Of a stretch of 25,879 nucleotides of DNA, positions 14,992 through 21,126 are shown piece by piece. Each line of letters opens with the position of its first letter. Within the stretch, counting starts at the first letter, position 1. Under the pieces are notes generated by a model. The model saw nothing but the letters and a program-made list of their open reading frames with translations, was not told where the DNA came from and did not search any database. Source of the DNA: Thermoplasmata archaeon (lineage in GTDB: Archaea > Thermoplasmatota > Thermoplasmata > Lutacidiplasmatales > UBA184); the NCBI GenBank assembly GCA_021823085.1, contig JAKAPG010000006.1, positions 1 to 25,879 of the forward strand, given 5' to 3'. A program made the translations under genes and the position numbers.

Positions 14992-15356
14992 AACGCCACC
15001 ACCTTCTCCGCGTGATAGAGCCAGTCGGCGGCTCCCGCATCGTCCACGGTCTCGATAGGCAGGTGGGAGGCCAGGGACTCGCGGGTCATCCGGCGGTGGG
15101 CGAGCGACGGTCGATGAACGAGTGCAGGGCACTCGACGGTCACGAGCCCCGCGAGCGCCCGGTCGATGGGCGGGCCGTAGCGGTAGGGTTCTTGATGCTC
15201 CACCAGCGACCGGACCCCCTCCCCGATGAACAGCAGACGGGTCGTCGATCCAAGGGCGGTCGACATCGCCGCGAGACGGATGGCTTCCGAAAGGTGGACC
15301 GTCGAATGCGGCGGATGGCTCACCCACAGGAGCCGAAACGATGCCGGTTCGGTCAT
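14988..15356 (-). CDS. dsrF: DsrF/TusC-like DsrE-superfamily protein
   Basis: 122 residues. DsrE-fold pattern: RLLWVSHPPHSTVHLSEAIRLAAMSTALG, TRLLFIGEGVRSLV, then VTVEC76PALVHRP and a C-terminal LPIETVDDAGAADWLYHAEKVVAF. The strand-helix order and the IGEGV loop match DsrF/TusC. It overlaps the dsrE-like gene by four bases (ATGA) and is overlapped in turn by the dsrH-like gene. It is probably a structural partner in a DsrEFH-like hexamer. No dsrAB or dsrC gene is in the window, so its sulfur is more likely destined for the sHdr route. Confidence 0.8.
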   Translation of the reverse strand: MTEPASFRLLWVSHPPHSTVHLSEAIRLAAMSTALGSTTRLLFIGEGVRSLVEHQEPYRYGPPIDRALAGLVTVECPALVHRPSLAHRRMTRESLASHLPIETVDDAGAADWLYHAEKVVAF

Positions 15357-15709
15357 GCCTCCTCCGTGAACGAGAGGAACGTGTCGGACGTATCGAGGAT
15401 CTCTACGAGGTCCTCCAACGTTCCGTTACGGGCCCGGGGGATCAGGGCGCCGTCGCCGAGCCCTCGGAAGCGAGCGCAGGTCGAGCAATTGACCCGCTCG
15501 ACGCTCGGGGGCAGTTTCGCGATGCGATGGACCACCGTTTCGTCCGGTGCGGAAAGCAGTGCGCGACTCGTCGCATACACCGCGTCCCCGAGGAAGAAGA
15601 GAGAAACCGAATGGCCCAGGCGGGCGGCGGCCTCCGCGAGCCCGACCGCGGTCTCCACCGAGCGATGCTGCACCGGAGAGCAGAGGAGCAGGAGGCCGAG
15701 ACGTCCCAT
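15353..15709 (-). CDS. dsrE: DsrE/TusD-like sulfur carrier
   Basis: 118 residues. DsrE fold with GRLGLLLLCSPVQHRSVETAV, VSLFFLGDAVYAT and VNC75STC78ARFRGLGD. The Cys after the fourth strand is at the position of the active sulfur-binding Cys of DsrE/TusD, and here it is doubled as CxxC. The C-terminus LEDLVEILDTSDTFLSF is typical. It starts one base into the stop of the small upstream gene (TGATG). In the DsrEFH ring this is the catalytic subunit that takes sulfur from TusA or a rhodanese. The doubled Cys could let it form an internal disulfide or trisulfide, which is inference. Confidence 0.86.
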   Translation of the reverse strand: MGRLGLLLLCSPVQHRSVETAVGLAEAAARLGHSVSLFFLGDAVYATSRALLSAPDETVVHRIAKLPPSVERVNCSTCARFRGLGDGALIPRARNGTLEDLVEILDTSDTFLSFTEEA

Positions 15710-15951
15710 CAGCGCCCCGACTCCGAGGGGACCACCCGCCATCCCGAGCGCGTGCACAGGTAGGTCCGCCCTTCGATGCGGACCAGGCCTCCGAGATCCA
15801 CGCGGCTGTCGTAGAACAGGTGGTTCAGGATCGCGACGTGAGCAGGATCTTCTGCCGGGGGCGCCGACTCCATCCCCTCGGCCTCGAACGGGTCGCCGAT
15901 GCGTCGGAGGATCGCGGCGGCCGGAGCCCGGTCGCTCGGGGCCTGGGTCAT
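15709..15951 (-). CDS. Small unknown protein between Mrp-like ATPase and DsrE
   Basis: 80 residues with no family I recognise. Pattern: N-terminal helix APAAAILRRIGDPFEAEGME, then AHVAILNHLFYDSRVDLGG, then a beta-rich end LVRIEGRTYLCTRSGWRVV with one Cys. It is coupled on both sides: ATGA overlap with the Mrp-like gene and TGATG with dsrE. That tight coupling in a sulfur-transfer operon supports a real gene with a linked function. The size would suit a small adaptor or regulator, but nothing in the sequence shows a cofactor or catalytic site. Confidence 0.68.
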   Translation of the reverse strand: MTQAPSDRAPAAAILRRIGDPFEAEGMESAPPAEDPAHVAILNHLFYDSRVDLGGLVRIEGRTYLCTRSGWRVVPSESGR

Positions 15952-16910
15952 CGGTGCTCCGCGGTCGGATCATTCGCGAGCGACGGTGAGGTCGGCCGTG
16001 TCCGCGCGCTCCGAAGCCGGTCAAGAAGCAGCCGGACCCTCCCGGCCACGAGCGAGAGCTCCGGGGATCTCAGCTCCTCGATACGGCCCGCGTCCGCGAG
16101 CGCGGGAAGCGAGGGAAAGATCGGGAGGCTGCCGAGATAGGGAATGCCCATGCGGCCGGCGAACTCGGGACCCCGAGACGGGCCGAAAAGGTCGATGCGC
16201 TCGCCGTGCGGGCAGGTGAGGTAGGCCATGTTCTCGATGAGCCCGATGATCGGAGCGGCGAACGTCTTGGCCATGGCGGATGCCTTGGCCACCACTTCCG
16301 CGGAGAGCTCGGTGGGGGCGGTAACGATCACCACGCCGTCCGGGTCCAGCGCCTGGAAGACGGTCAACGGAGCGTCGCTCGTCCCCGGCGGGAGATCCAC
16401 GACGAGATAGTCGAGCTCGGGCCAATCCGTGTCCTTGAAGAGACCCCGGATCGCGCTGTTGATCATCGGCCCGCGCCAGATGAGCGGGATCCGGCTCGCC
16501 GCGGTCACCGAGGCCATGGACATCAGGTAGACCCCGCCCGCGCTGGTCAGCGGTACGATGCGGCGTCCGTCCTCCGTCAGGCGCGGGAGCTCCTGAGCTC
16601 CTAGCACCCGGGCCACCGAGGGACCGGTAATGTCGGCGTCCAGGACGCCCACGCGGGCGCCCTCGCGGTGGAACTCGGACGCCAGCATGGCCGAGATGAA
16701 GGTCTTTCCAACGCCTCCCTTACCGGAGAGGATCGCCAGCACCGTCCGGACGCGAGCCCGGTCCAGCTTCCCGATGGAGAACGTCGAGCCGGACGTCGAT
16801 TCGGCCGTCGTGGAGCGGCCGAGCATCGGAAGCGGGGGTCCTTCCTCGAGATCCGGCGAACGCGCCATGGGCCGGGAGGGAGGGTGAGGGCCGACAAGGA
16901 GATTGCGCAT
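15948..16910 (-). CDS. Mrp/ApbC/NBP35-type P-loop ATPase lacking the CxxC motif
   Basis: 320 residues from ATG 16910. Deviant Walker A SGKGGVGKT (residues 62-70) with LDADITGPSVARVLG, VVDLPPGTSDAPLTVFQ and GLIENMAYL, all diagnostic of the Mrp/Nbp35 family that carries Fe-S clusters. The family's cluster-binding CPHCG motif reads C233PHGE here, so the second Cys is gone. The protein has no other CxxC. The N-terminal 50 residues are disordered, and ATG 16868 (MARSPDLEE) is an alternative start. It heads the operon with DsrE, DsrF and DsrH-like genes (ATGA overlap with the next gene). An Fe-S scaffold role is therefore doubtful, and ATP-driven assembly or sulfur handling with the DsrEFH proteins is a possibility. 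Confidence 0.9.
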   Translation of the reverse strand: MRNLLVGPHPPSRPMARSPDLEEGPPLPMLGRSTTAESTSGSTFSIGKLDRARVRTVLAILSGKGGVGKTFISAMLASEFHREGARVGVLDADITGPSVARVLGAQELPRLTEDGRRIVPLTSAGGVYLMSMASVTAASRIPLIWRGPMINSAIRGLFKDTDWPELDYLVVDLPPGTSDAPLTVFQALDPDGVVIVTAPTELSAEVVAKASAMAKTFAAPIIGLIENMAYLTCPHGERIDLFGPSRGPEFAGRMGIPYLGSLPIFPSLPALADAGRIEELRSPELSLVAGRVRLLLDRLRSARTRPTSPSLANDPTAEHR

Positions 16911-16921
16911 CGGGCTCTCCA

Positions 16922-16932
16922 AGCGCTTATCT
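16922..16932 (+). promoter_or_regulatory. Weak TATA-like element upstream of DUF1059-fixX
   Basis: CAAGCGCTTATCTCGG resembles CAAGCTTTATCACGG of the sHdr promoter. It lies about 55 bases upstream of ATG 16987, in the 76-base gap between the divergent Mrp-like gene and the DUF1059 gene. It is weak and could be chance. Confidence 0.35.
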
Positions 16933-16986
16933 CGGGTCCGAGCATAGGAACCCCAGCGGCCCGTGGAGGAGAGGGAGCCGGAGTCC

Positions 16987-17166
16987 ATGTCCCAGGTTTC
17001 GTTCGAATGTCGGTCGGTAGGATTCTCCTGCGAGTGGGCCCTTCGTACGGGCTCCCGTTCGGAGATCGTCGATCGCGTGCGGGAGCACGCTCGGTGCGCG
17101 CACAACCTCCCGGAACTCCCGTCGGATCTTCTGGGCAAGGTCGAAGCAGCGATCGTTCCGGCGTAA
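16987..17166 (+). CDS. DUF1059-family small protein
   Basis: 59 residues with a pattern typical of DUF1059: FECRSVGFSCEWALRTGSRSEIVDRVREHARCAHN. C8 and C15 are near the N-terminus, H34 and C37 follow with H39, and the end is LPSDLLGKVEAAI. The Cys/His set may bind a metal, which is inference. DUF1059 has no known function. The ATG follows a purine-rich GGAGGAGAGGGAG. It precedes fixX by 14 bases, and the two are likely one operon that points at aprBA. It diverges from the Mrp-like gene. Confidence 0.75.
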   Translation: MSQVSFECRSVGFSCEWALRTGSRSEIVDRVREHARCAHNLPELPSDLLGKVEAAIVPA

Positions 17167-17180
17167 CGCGGGGCGGACGC

Positions 17181-17480
17181 ATGGCCGATCGCTTGTCCGT
17201 CTCCGAGCGCTTGGGTGCCGACGCGTTCCGTTCCGACAAGACGAGCCACCTGCGCCTCGTCAGCGACGAGCTCTGCCGCGCGTGCACCCTGAAACCCTGC
17301 ATCCCGGTGTGCCCCGCGAAGGTGTACGAGTGGGATGCGGACCAGAACCGCCTCTTGATCCATTACGAGAACTGTCTCGAGACCGGAGCCTGCCGGGTCG
17401 CCTGCCACCAGCTCGGAAACCGTTCGCTCATCTGGACCTACCCCGACGCGGGGCACGGCGTACAGTACCGGTTGGGCTGA
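17181..17480 (+). CDS. fixX: FixX-like ferredoxin
   Basis: 99 residues. Order: LRLVSDELC32RAC35TLKPC40IPVC44PAKVYEW, then LIHYENC65LETGAC71RVAC75, ending in IWTYPDAGHGVQYRLG. This is the FixX/FixX-like layout (CPAxVY, HYENC, YPxxGxGVxYRxG), the small partner of FixC in ETF:quinone oxidoreductases. In the second cluster motif Thr68 replaces the Cys expected in CxxCGxC, so that cluster may be 3Fe-4S or altered. The FixC-type gene is 5.4 kb away and EtfBA 3.6 kb away, but aprBA is the immediate neighbour. A role in carrying AprAB or ETF electrons to quinone is plausible. Confidence 0.88.
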   Translation: MADRLSVSERLGADAFRSDKTSHLRLVSDELCRACTLKPCIPVCPAKVYEWDADQNRLLIHYENCLETGACRVACHQLGNRSLIWTYPDAGHGVQYRLG

Positions 17481-17504
17481 CCGTCGGGGGGCCCGCCCGC
17501 GAGA

Positions 17505-17514
17505 GACGATCGTC
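17505..17514. promoter_or_regulatory. Upstream palindrome in the aprBA promoter
   Basis: GACGATCGTC is a perfect 10-base palindrome centred 25 bases upstream of the GACAATTGTC site, matching it at 8 of 10 positions. In GC-rich DNA it is easier to obtain by chance, so it is only supportive. Confidence 0.3.
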
Positions 17515-17526
17515 CCCGCTCGAAAT

Positions 17527-17542
17527 TTGGACAATTGTCGAA
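17527..17542. promoter_or_regulatory. Putative operator upstream of aprBA
   Basis: TTGGACAATTGTCGAA is palindromic at 14 of 16 positions, with perfect core GACAATTGTC. It shares TGGACRATTGTC with the sHdr-operon palindrome at 1752-1765. It sits directly upstream of a TATA-like box, where an archaeal activator would usually bind. Confidence 0.55.
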
Positions 17543-17546
17543 AAGG

Positions 17547-17554
17547 TTTTCATA
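17547..17554 (+). promoter_or_regulatory. TATA-like promoter of aprBA
   Basis: TTTTCATA preceded by a purine-rich GAAAAGG (BRE-like) gives a transcription start near 17577. That lies at or just before an ATG at 17579 and about 65 bases before aprB. Confidence 0.45.
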
Positions 17555-17578
17555 GGGCCCCCCTTGCGCGCCGTGTTC

Positions 17579-17644
17579 ATGGCTTCCGACGCGCTCGAGC
17601 GTAGGGTCTCCGGCGCGTCGTGCCATCCTGCGGGGGAGGAGTGA
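17579..17644 (+). CDS. Possible 21-residue leader ORF coupled to aprB
   Basis: An ATG sits almost exactly at the predicted transcription start and opens MASDALERRVSGASCHPAGEE. It stops in a TGATG overlap with the aprB ATG. It would be a leaderless leader peptide that brings ribosomes to aprB. The aprB ribosome-binding site GGAGGAG lies inside it. It could equally be untranslated leader; there is no homology evidence. Confidence 0.25.
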   Translation: MASDALERRVSGASCHPAGEE

Positions 17645-18090
17645 TGCCGACCTACGTTCGAACCGACAAGTGCAAGGGATGCATGGAGTGCGTCAAGATC
17701 TGCCCGAGCGACATCATGCACATCGATCCGGCGCAGGGACGCGCGTACAACATCGAGCCTTCGATGTGCTGGGAGTGCTTCGCTTGTGTGAAGGCCTGCC
17801 CCGAGGCCGCCATCGAGGTTCGGGGCTACGCCGACTTCGCCCCTCTCAATCACTCGGTCCAGCCGACCCGCACGGCCGACAGGATCGAGTGGAAGATCCG
17901 GATGCGCAGTGGGGCTCTCAAAGAGTTCACGTTCCCCATCCGGACCACCCCCTGGGATTCGATACGGCCCCCGGCCAGCGCGCCCGTCCCCGCTCCCGAA
18001 GCAATGGCGAGCGAGCTCCTGAGCTTCGAGCCGGACTACCTGGCCGTCGATGCGCTCCCGACGCTGCCGCGGAAGTCCGGAGCCGGATAG
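17644..18090 (+). CDS. aprB: Adenylylsulfate reductase, beta subunit
   Basis: 148 residues. Two ferredoxin motifs, C10-x2-C13-x2-C16-x3-C20-P and C42-x2-C45-x2-C48-x3-C52-P, are followed by the AprB-specific part: EVRGYADFAPLNHSV, MRSGALKEFTFPIRTTPWDS and a long C-terminal tail that in known structures wraps AprA. AprB passes electrons between the AprA flavin and the membrane or ETF partner. The first cluster loop (CKGCMECVKIC) lacks the insertion seen in the classical Archaeoglobus/bacterial AprB (CDGCK...CEYICP). ATG 17644 follows GGAGGAG. It is separated from aprA by a short GGAGGTG leader. Confidence 0.96.
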   Translation: MPTYVRTDKCKGCMECVKICPSDIMHIDPAQGRAYNIEPSMCWECFACVKACPEAAIEVRGYADFAPLNHSVQPTRTADRIEWKIRMRSGALKEFTFPIRTTPWDSIRPPASAPVPAPEAMASELLSFEPDYLAVDALPTLPRKSGAG

Positions 18091-18102
18091 GAGGTGCGAA
18101 CC

Positions 18103-19944
18103 GTGGGCGAGACGATCGAACCCCCCGCGACCCACGAGATCGACTGCGACGTGTTGATCGTGGGCGGGGGCTTCGCGGGCTGCGGGGCCGCGTTCGAAGC
18201 ACGCTATTGGGGTCGCGACCTCAAGATCGTCGTCGCGGAGAAGGCCGCGATCGAGCGGAGCGGCGCCGTCGCTCAGGGACTGAGCGCCATCAACTGCTAC
18301 ATGGGGATGCGATGGAACGAGAACCAGCCCGAGGACTTCGTCCGGTACGTGCGCAACGACCTGATGGGGCTCTCCCGCGAAGATCTCGTCTACGACATCG
18401 CCCGCCACGTCGACTCGACCGTTCACATGTTCGAGGAGTGGGGTCTCCCCATCTTCACCGATCCCCAGACCGGGAAGTACGTGCGGGAGGGCCGCTGGCA
18501 GATCATGATCCACGGCGAGTCCTACAAGCCGATCATCGCGGAGGCGACCCGCAAGTCCGCGAGCGAGGTGCACGAGCGGATCATGGTCACCCACCTGCTG
18601 CGGGACGCGCACGACCCCGGTCGCGTTGCCGGGGCCGTCGGCTTCAACGTCCGCGACGGCTCGTTCTACGTCTTCCGCGCGAAGGCGGTGATCGTCGCCG
18701 CCGCGGGGGCCTCGCACATCTACCGCCCTCGCTCCGCGGGGGAAGGATCCGGGCGTACGTGGTACCCTCCCTGGGCCACCGGCTCGGCCTATGCCCTTCT
18801 CATCCAGATGGGGGCGGAGATGACCCAAATGGAGAATCGGTTGGTCGTGACCCGCTTCAAGGACGGCTACGGCCCGGTCGGAGCGTGGTTTCTCCTTCTG
18901 AAGGCGGTGGCCACCAACGCGGCCGGGGACAGCTACGAAACGTCGCGCCTCCCGGAACTTCGCGAGCGCGTAGGGCCGTATGCCGATGCGAAGCCGATGC
19001 CGACGTGCCTTCGCAACCACCTCATGCTCCAAGAGATCCTCGCCGGGCGGGGCCCCATCCTCCTGCATACCGAGAAGGTCCTCGATACCCCCGAGAAGGA
19101 GTCGGTCGGCTGGGAGGACTTCCTGAACATGACCATCGGCCAGGCGGTGACCTGGGCCTCGCAGGGCATTGAACCGAAGACCACGCCGTCCGAGTTGATC
19201 CTCTCGGAACCGTACGTCATGGGCTCCCACGCGGTCTGCGCCGGAGCCTGGACGAGCGGACCGGCCGACGTCGCCCCCGAGGAATATCGCTGGGGGTACA
19301 ACCGGATGACGACCGTCCGGGGCCTCTTCGGTGCCGGCGACACGGTGGGCGGGTCCGCGCACAAGTTCTCGAGCGGCTCCTATTCCGAGGGCCGCATCGC
19401 CGCCAAGGCCGCTGTTGCCTTCGTTCGAGATCACGCGGAGCGACCGGAGGTGCGCCCGGAAGAGGTGGCGGCGCTCCGGGCGAAGATCTACGGCCCGCTC
19501 GGGCGCTGGAAGTCCCGAGGCGACGAGGTCACCGCCGGCACGGTCCACCCGGGCCTTCTCTTCCCCGATCAGGGATTGAATCGCCTGGAGAAGATCATGG
19601 ACGAGTACGGCGGGGGAGTGAGCGCCAACTACGCGACGAGCCGCGAGTTGCTCCAGCGCGGGCTCCACCACCTGGAAGCCCTGCGGATCGACCTCGCGGA
19701 GACCGGAGCCCGCGACCTCCACCAGCTCCAGCGGTGCTGGGAGCTCGACCACCGGCTGTGGACCGCCGAGGCGGTCCTCCGCCACACGCTCTTCCGCGAG
19801 GAGACCCGTTGGCCCGGGTACTACTATCGTGCCGATTTCCCCCACGTCGACGACGAGCGCTGGAAGTGCTTCGTCAACTCGGTCTACGACCCGGAGACGG
19901 GCCAGTGGCGATTGTTCACCCGGCCGTATCGCGCACTCTTTTAG
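18103..19944 (+). CDS. aprA: Adenylylsulfate reductase, alpha subunit
   Basis: 613 residues from GTG 18103, seven bases after GGAGGTG. It is an AprA flavoenzyme: N-terminal FAD fold VLIVGGGFAGCGAAFEARYWG, VVAEKAAIERSGAVAQGLSAINCYMG, WQIMIHGESYKPIIAEA, then the signature RFKDGYGPVGAWFLLLKA, SHAVCAGAW, GYNRMTTVRGLF and HKFSSGSYSEGRIAAKAAVAF. It interconverts APS and sulfite plus AMP. With Sat at the other end of the window it would complete sulfite to sulfate in the oxidative direction. The length matches the family. No qmo or aprM electron-partner gene is adjacent; fixX and etfBA are the nearest redox genes. Oxidative versus reductive lineage cannot be told by eye. Confidence 0.97.
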   Translation: MGETIEPPATHEIDCDVLIVGGGFAGCGAAFEARYWGRDLKIVVAEKAAIERSGAVAQGLSAINCYMGMRWNENQPEDFVRYVRNDLMGLSREDLVYDIARHVDSTVHMFEEWGLPIFTDPQTGKYVREGRWQIMIHGESYKPIIAEATRKSASEVHERIMVTHLLRDAHDPGRVAGAVGFNVRDGSFYVFRAKAVIVAAAGASHIYRPRSAGEGSGRTWYPPWATGSAYALLIQMGAEMTQMENRLVVTRFKDGYGPVGAWFLLLKAVATNAAGDSYETSRLPELRERVGPYADAKPMPTCLRNHLMLQEILAGRGPILLHTEKVLDTPEKESVGWEDFLNMTIGQAVTWASQGIEPKTTPSELILSEPYVMGSHAVCAGAWTSGPADVAPEEYRWGYNRMTTVRGLFGAGDTVGGSAHKFSSGSYSEGRIAAKAAVAFVRDHAERPEVRPEEVAALRAKIYGPLGRWKSRGDEVTAGTVHPGLLFPDQGLNRLEKIMDEYGGGVSANYATSRELLQRGLHHLEALRIDLAETGARDLHQLQRCWELDHRLWTAEAVLRHTLFREETRWPGYYYRADFPHVDDERWKCFVNSVYDPETGQWRLFTRPYRALF

Positions 19945-19986
19945 GACGGAGGCGCGCCGGCCGGGGCCCTCGCGACGGAACCGAGC

Positions 19987-21003
19987 ATGGAGAGCTGGTC
20001 GTCCCGGGTTCGAGCGGACCCGACCGCACTCGTGGGCCGCCCGGCTTCGGCGCTTCTCGAGCTCCTGGACGAGGTTGACGAGGCGGCGGCCCGACGCCCC
20101 TCCCCCCTCCTGGTCGACGTGCCCTCGGACCGTCCGCTCCAGGTGATCGGCGATAGCCACGGGGATTGGCCGGCAGTCTCGGCCGCGCTGGGATTCGCCC
20201 GTCGCGGACCGGTGCCCGACCGATTCCTCGGACTCGGGGATTACATCGGTCGGGCAACCTGGAGCGAACCGGATCCCGCGACGCTTCCGAACGGGTCCGT
20301 CTGGAACGCCGCCTACCTCCTCGCCTGGAATGCGGTCGCCCCGGACGAGGTGATCCTGCTGCGAGGCAATCATGAGGCGAGCCGACAGATTCCCGTGCCG
20401 GCCCCGACGCTCCTGCGCGAGCTGAGGAGGGCGTACCTGCGGACCGAAGCGCTCGCCCTCTACGATCGCCTGATGGGTGCCCTGGAGCGCCTCCCGCTCG
20501 CGGCGAGGACGGAGGGGGGCGTCTTCTGTGCCCACGGAGGGATCCCGCCAAGGGCGCTCTACGATGCGTCGCGATGGCGCGCGGACGACCTTGCGCTTCT
20601 CGAAGGATTGCTCTGGAGCGATCCCGAGCTCGACTACCGCGATCGCCACGTGGGCCATCCGTACAGCTCGGCCGAGCTCAAGGAGTTCCTCGCGGCGGTC
20701 GGCTGTCGCGTGATGATCAAGGGCCATGCGCCGGGACACTCCGGCCGCGCGATCTTCGAAGGGCGGTTGCTCACGATCCACACGAGCGACCTCTTTGCGG
20801 ACTTCGGGGAAGGGGGCGTCCTCATGGCGGAGATTCCGCGCCGGACCCGGGTCGAGCGGGCCGAAGAGATCGCGCTGCGGGTCTGGGCGGGCGGAAGCTG
20901 GCAGCCCCGTCCGGTCCGTGCGAGTGCGAACGGTGCCGCCTCCGCGAGCGCCCTGTCCTCCCTTTCCGACGCCCCCCTCCCCGAGGCGAGCCCCGGCCGG
21001 TGA
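19987..21003 (+). CDS. PP1/PP2A-type metallophosphatase
   Basis: 338 residues. Conserved metallophosphoesterase blocks in order: VIGDSHGD (55-60), LGLGDYIGR (D85), LLRGNHE (N128-H129), CAHGGIPP (H183) and IKGHAPGHSG (H247). These correspond to the GDxHG, GDxVDRG, GNHE, HGG and GHxxH set of Ser/Thr protein phosphatases. The GDYIGR block departs from the usual GDYVDRG by lacking the second Asp, which may alter metal or substrate handling. The C-terminus beyond 290 is Ala/Ser/Pro-rich and probably disordered. It lies between aprA and etfB on the same strand, so it may be co-transcribed. Whether it regulates the sulfur or ETF enzymes is unknown. Confidence 0.85.
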   Translation: MESWSSRVRADPTALVGRPASALLELLDEVDEAAARRPSPLLVDVPSDRPLQVIGDSHGDWPAVSAALGFARRGPVPDRFLGLGDYIGRATWSEPDPATLPNGSVWNAAYLLAWNAVAPDEVILLRGNHEASRQIPVPAPTLLRELRRAYLRTEALALYDRLMGALERLPLAARTEGGVFCAHGGIPPRALYDASRWRADDLALLEGLLWSDPELDYRDRHVGHPYSSAELKEFLAAVGCRVMIKGHAPGHSGRAIFEGRLLTIHTSDLFADFGEGGVLMAEIPRRTRVERAEEIALRVWAGGSWQPRPVRASANGAASASALSSLSDAPLPEASPGR

Positions 21004-21126
21004 CGAAGATGTCGGAGCTCGACCGGAATCACGATCCGTTCCTCATCGGTTGCCCGCTGCCCCGTCGATGGGCGAAACGGCGACTCGACCGGGGAGAGTA
21101 CGGAGAAGGCCCACGAAGGAGCATCC

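Noticed and set aside
15948..17534. A 528-codon frame extending the Mrp-like ATPase through fixX and DUF1059
   Set aside because: The extension is antisense to the DUF1059 and fixX genes and has no domain. Family-like sequence starts after 16910.
19930..19986. CTTTT at the end of aprA as a terminator
   Set aside because: The T-run is only four bases and lies in the last codons. No longer T-tract or hairpin follows.
17428..20781. A 1117-codon open frame on the minus strand
   Set aside because: It lies antisense to aprB, aprA and the phosphatase, which carry unmistakable family motifs. Long antisense frames are expected at this GC content, and the translation shows no recognisable domain.
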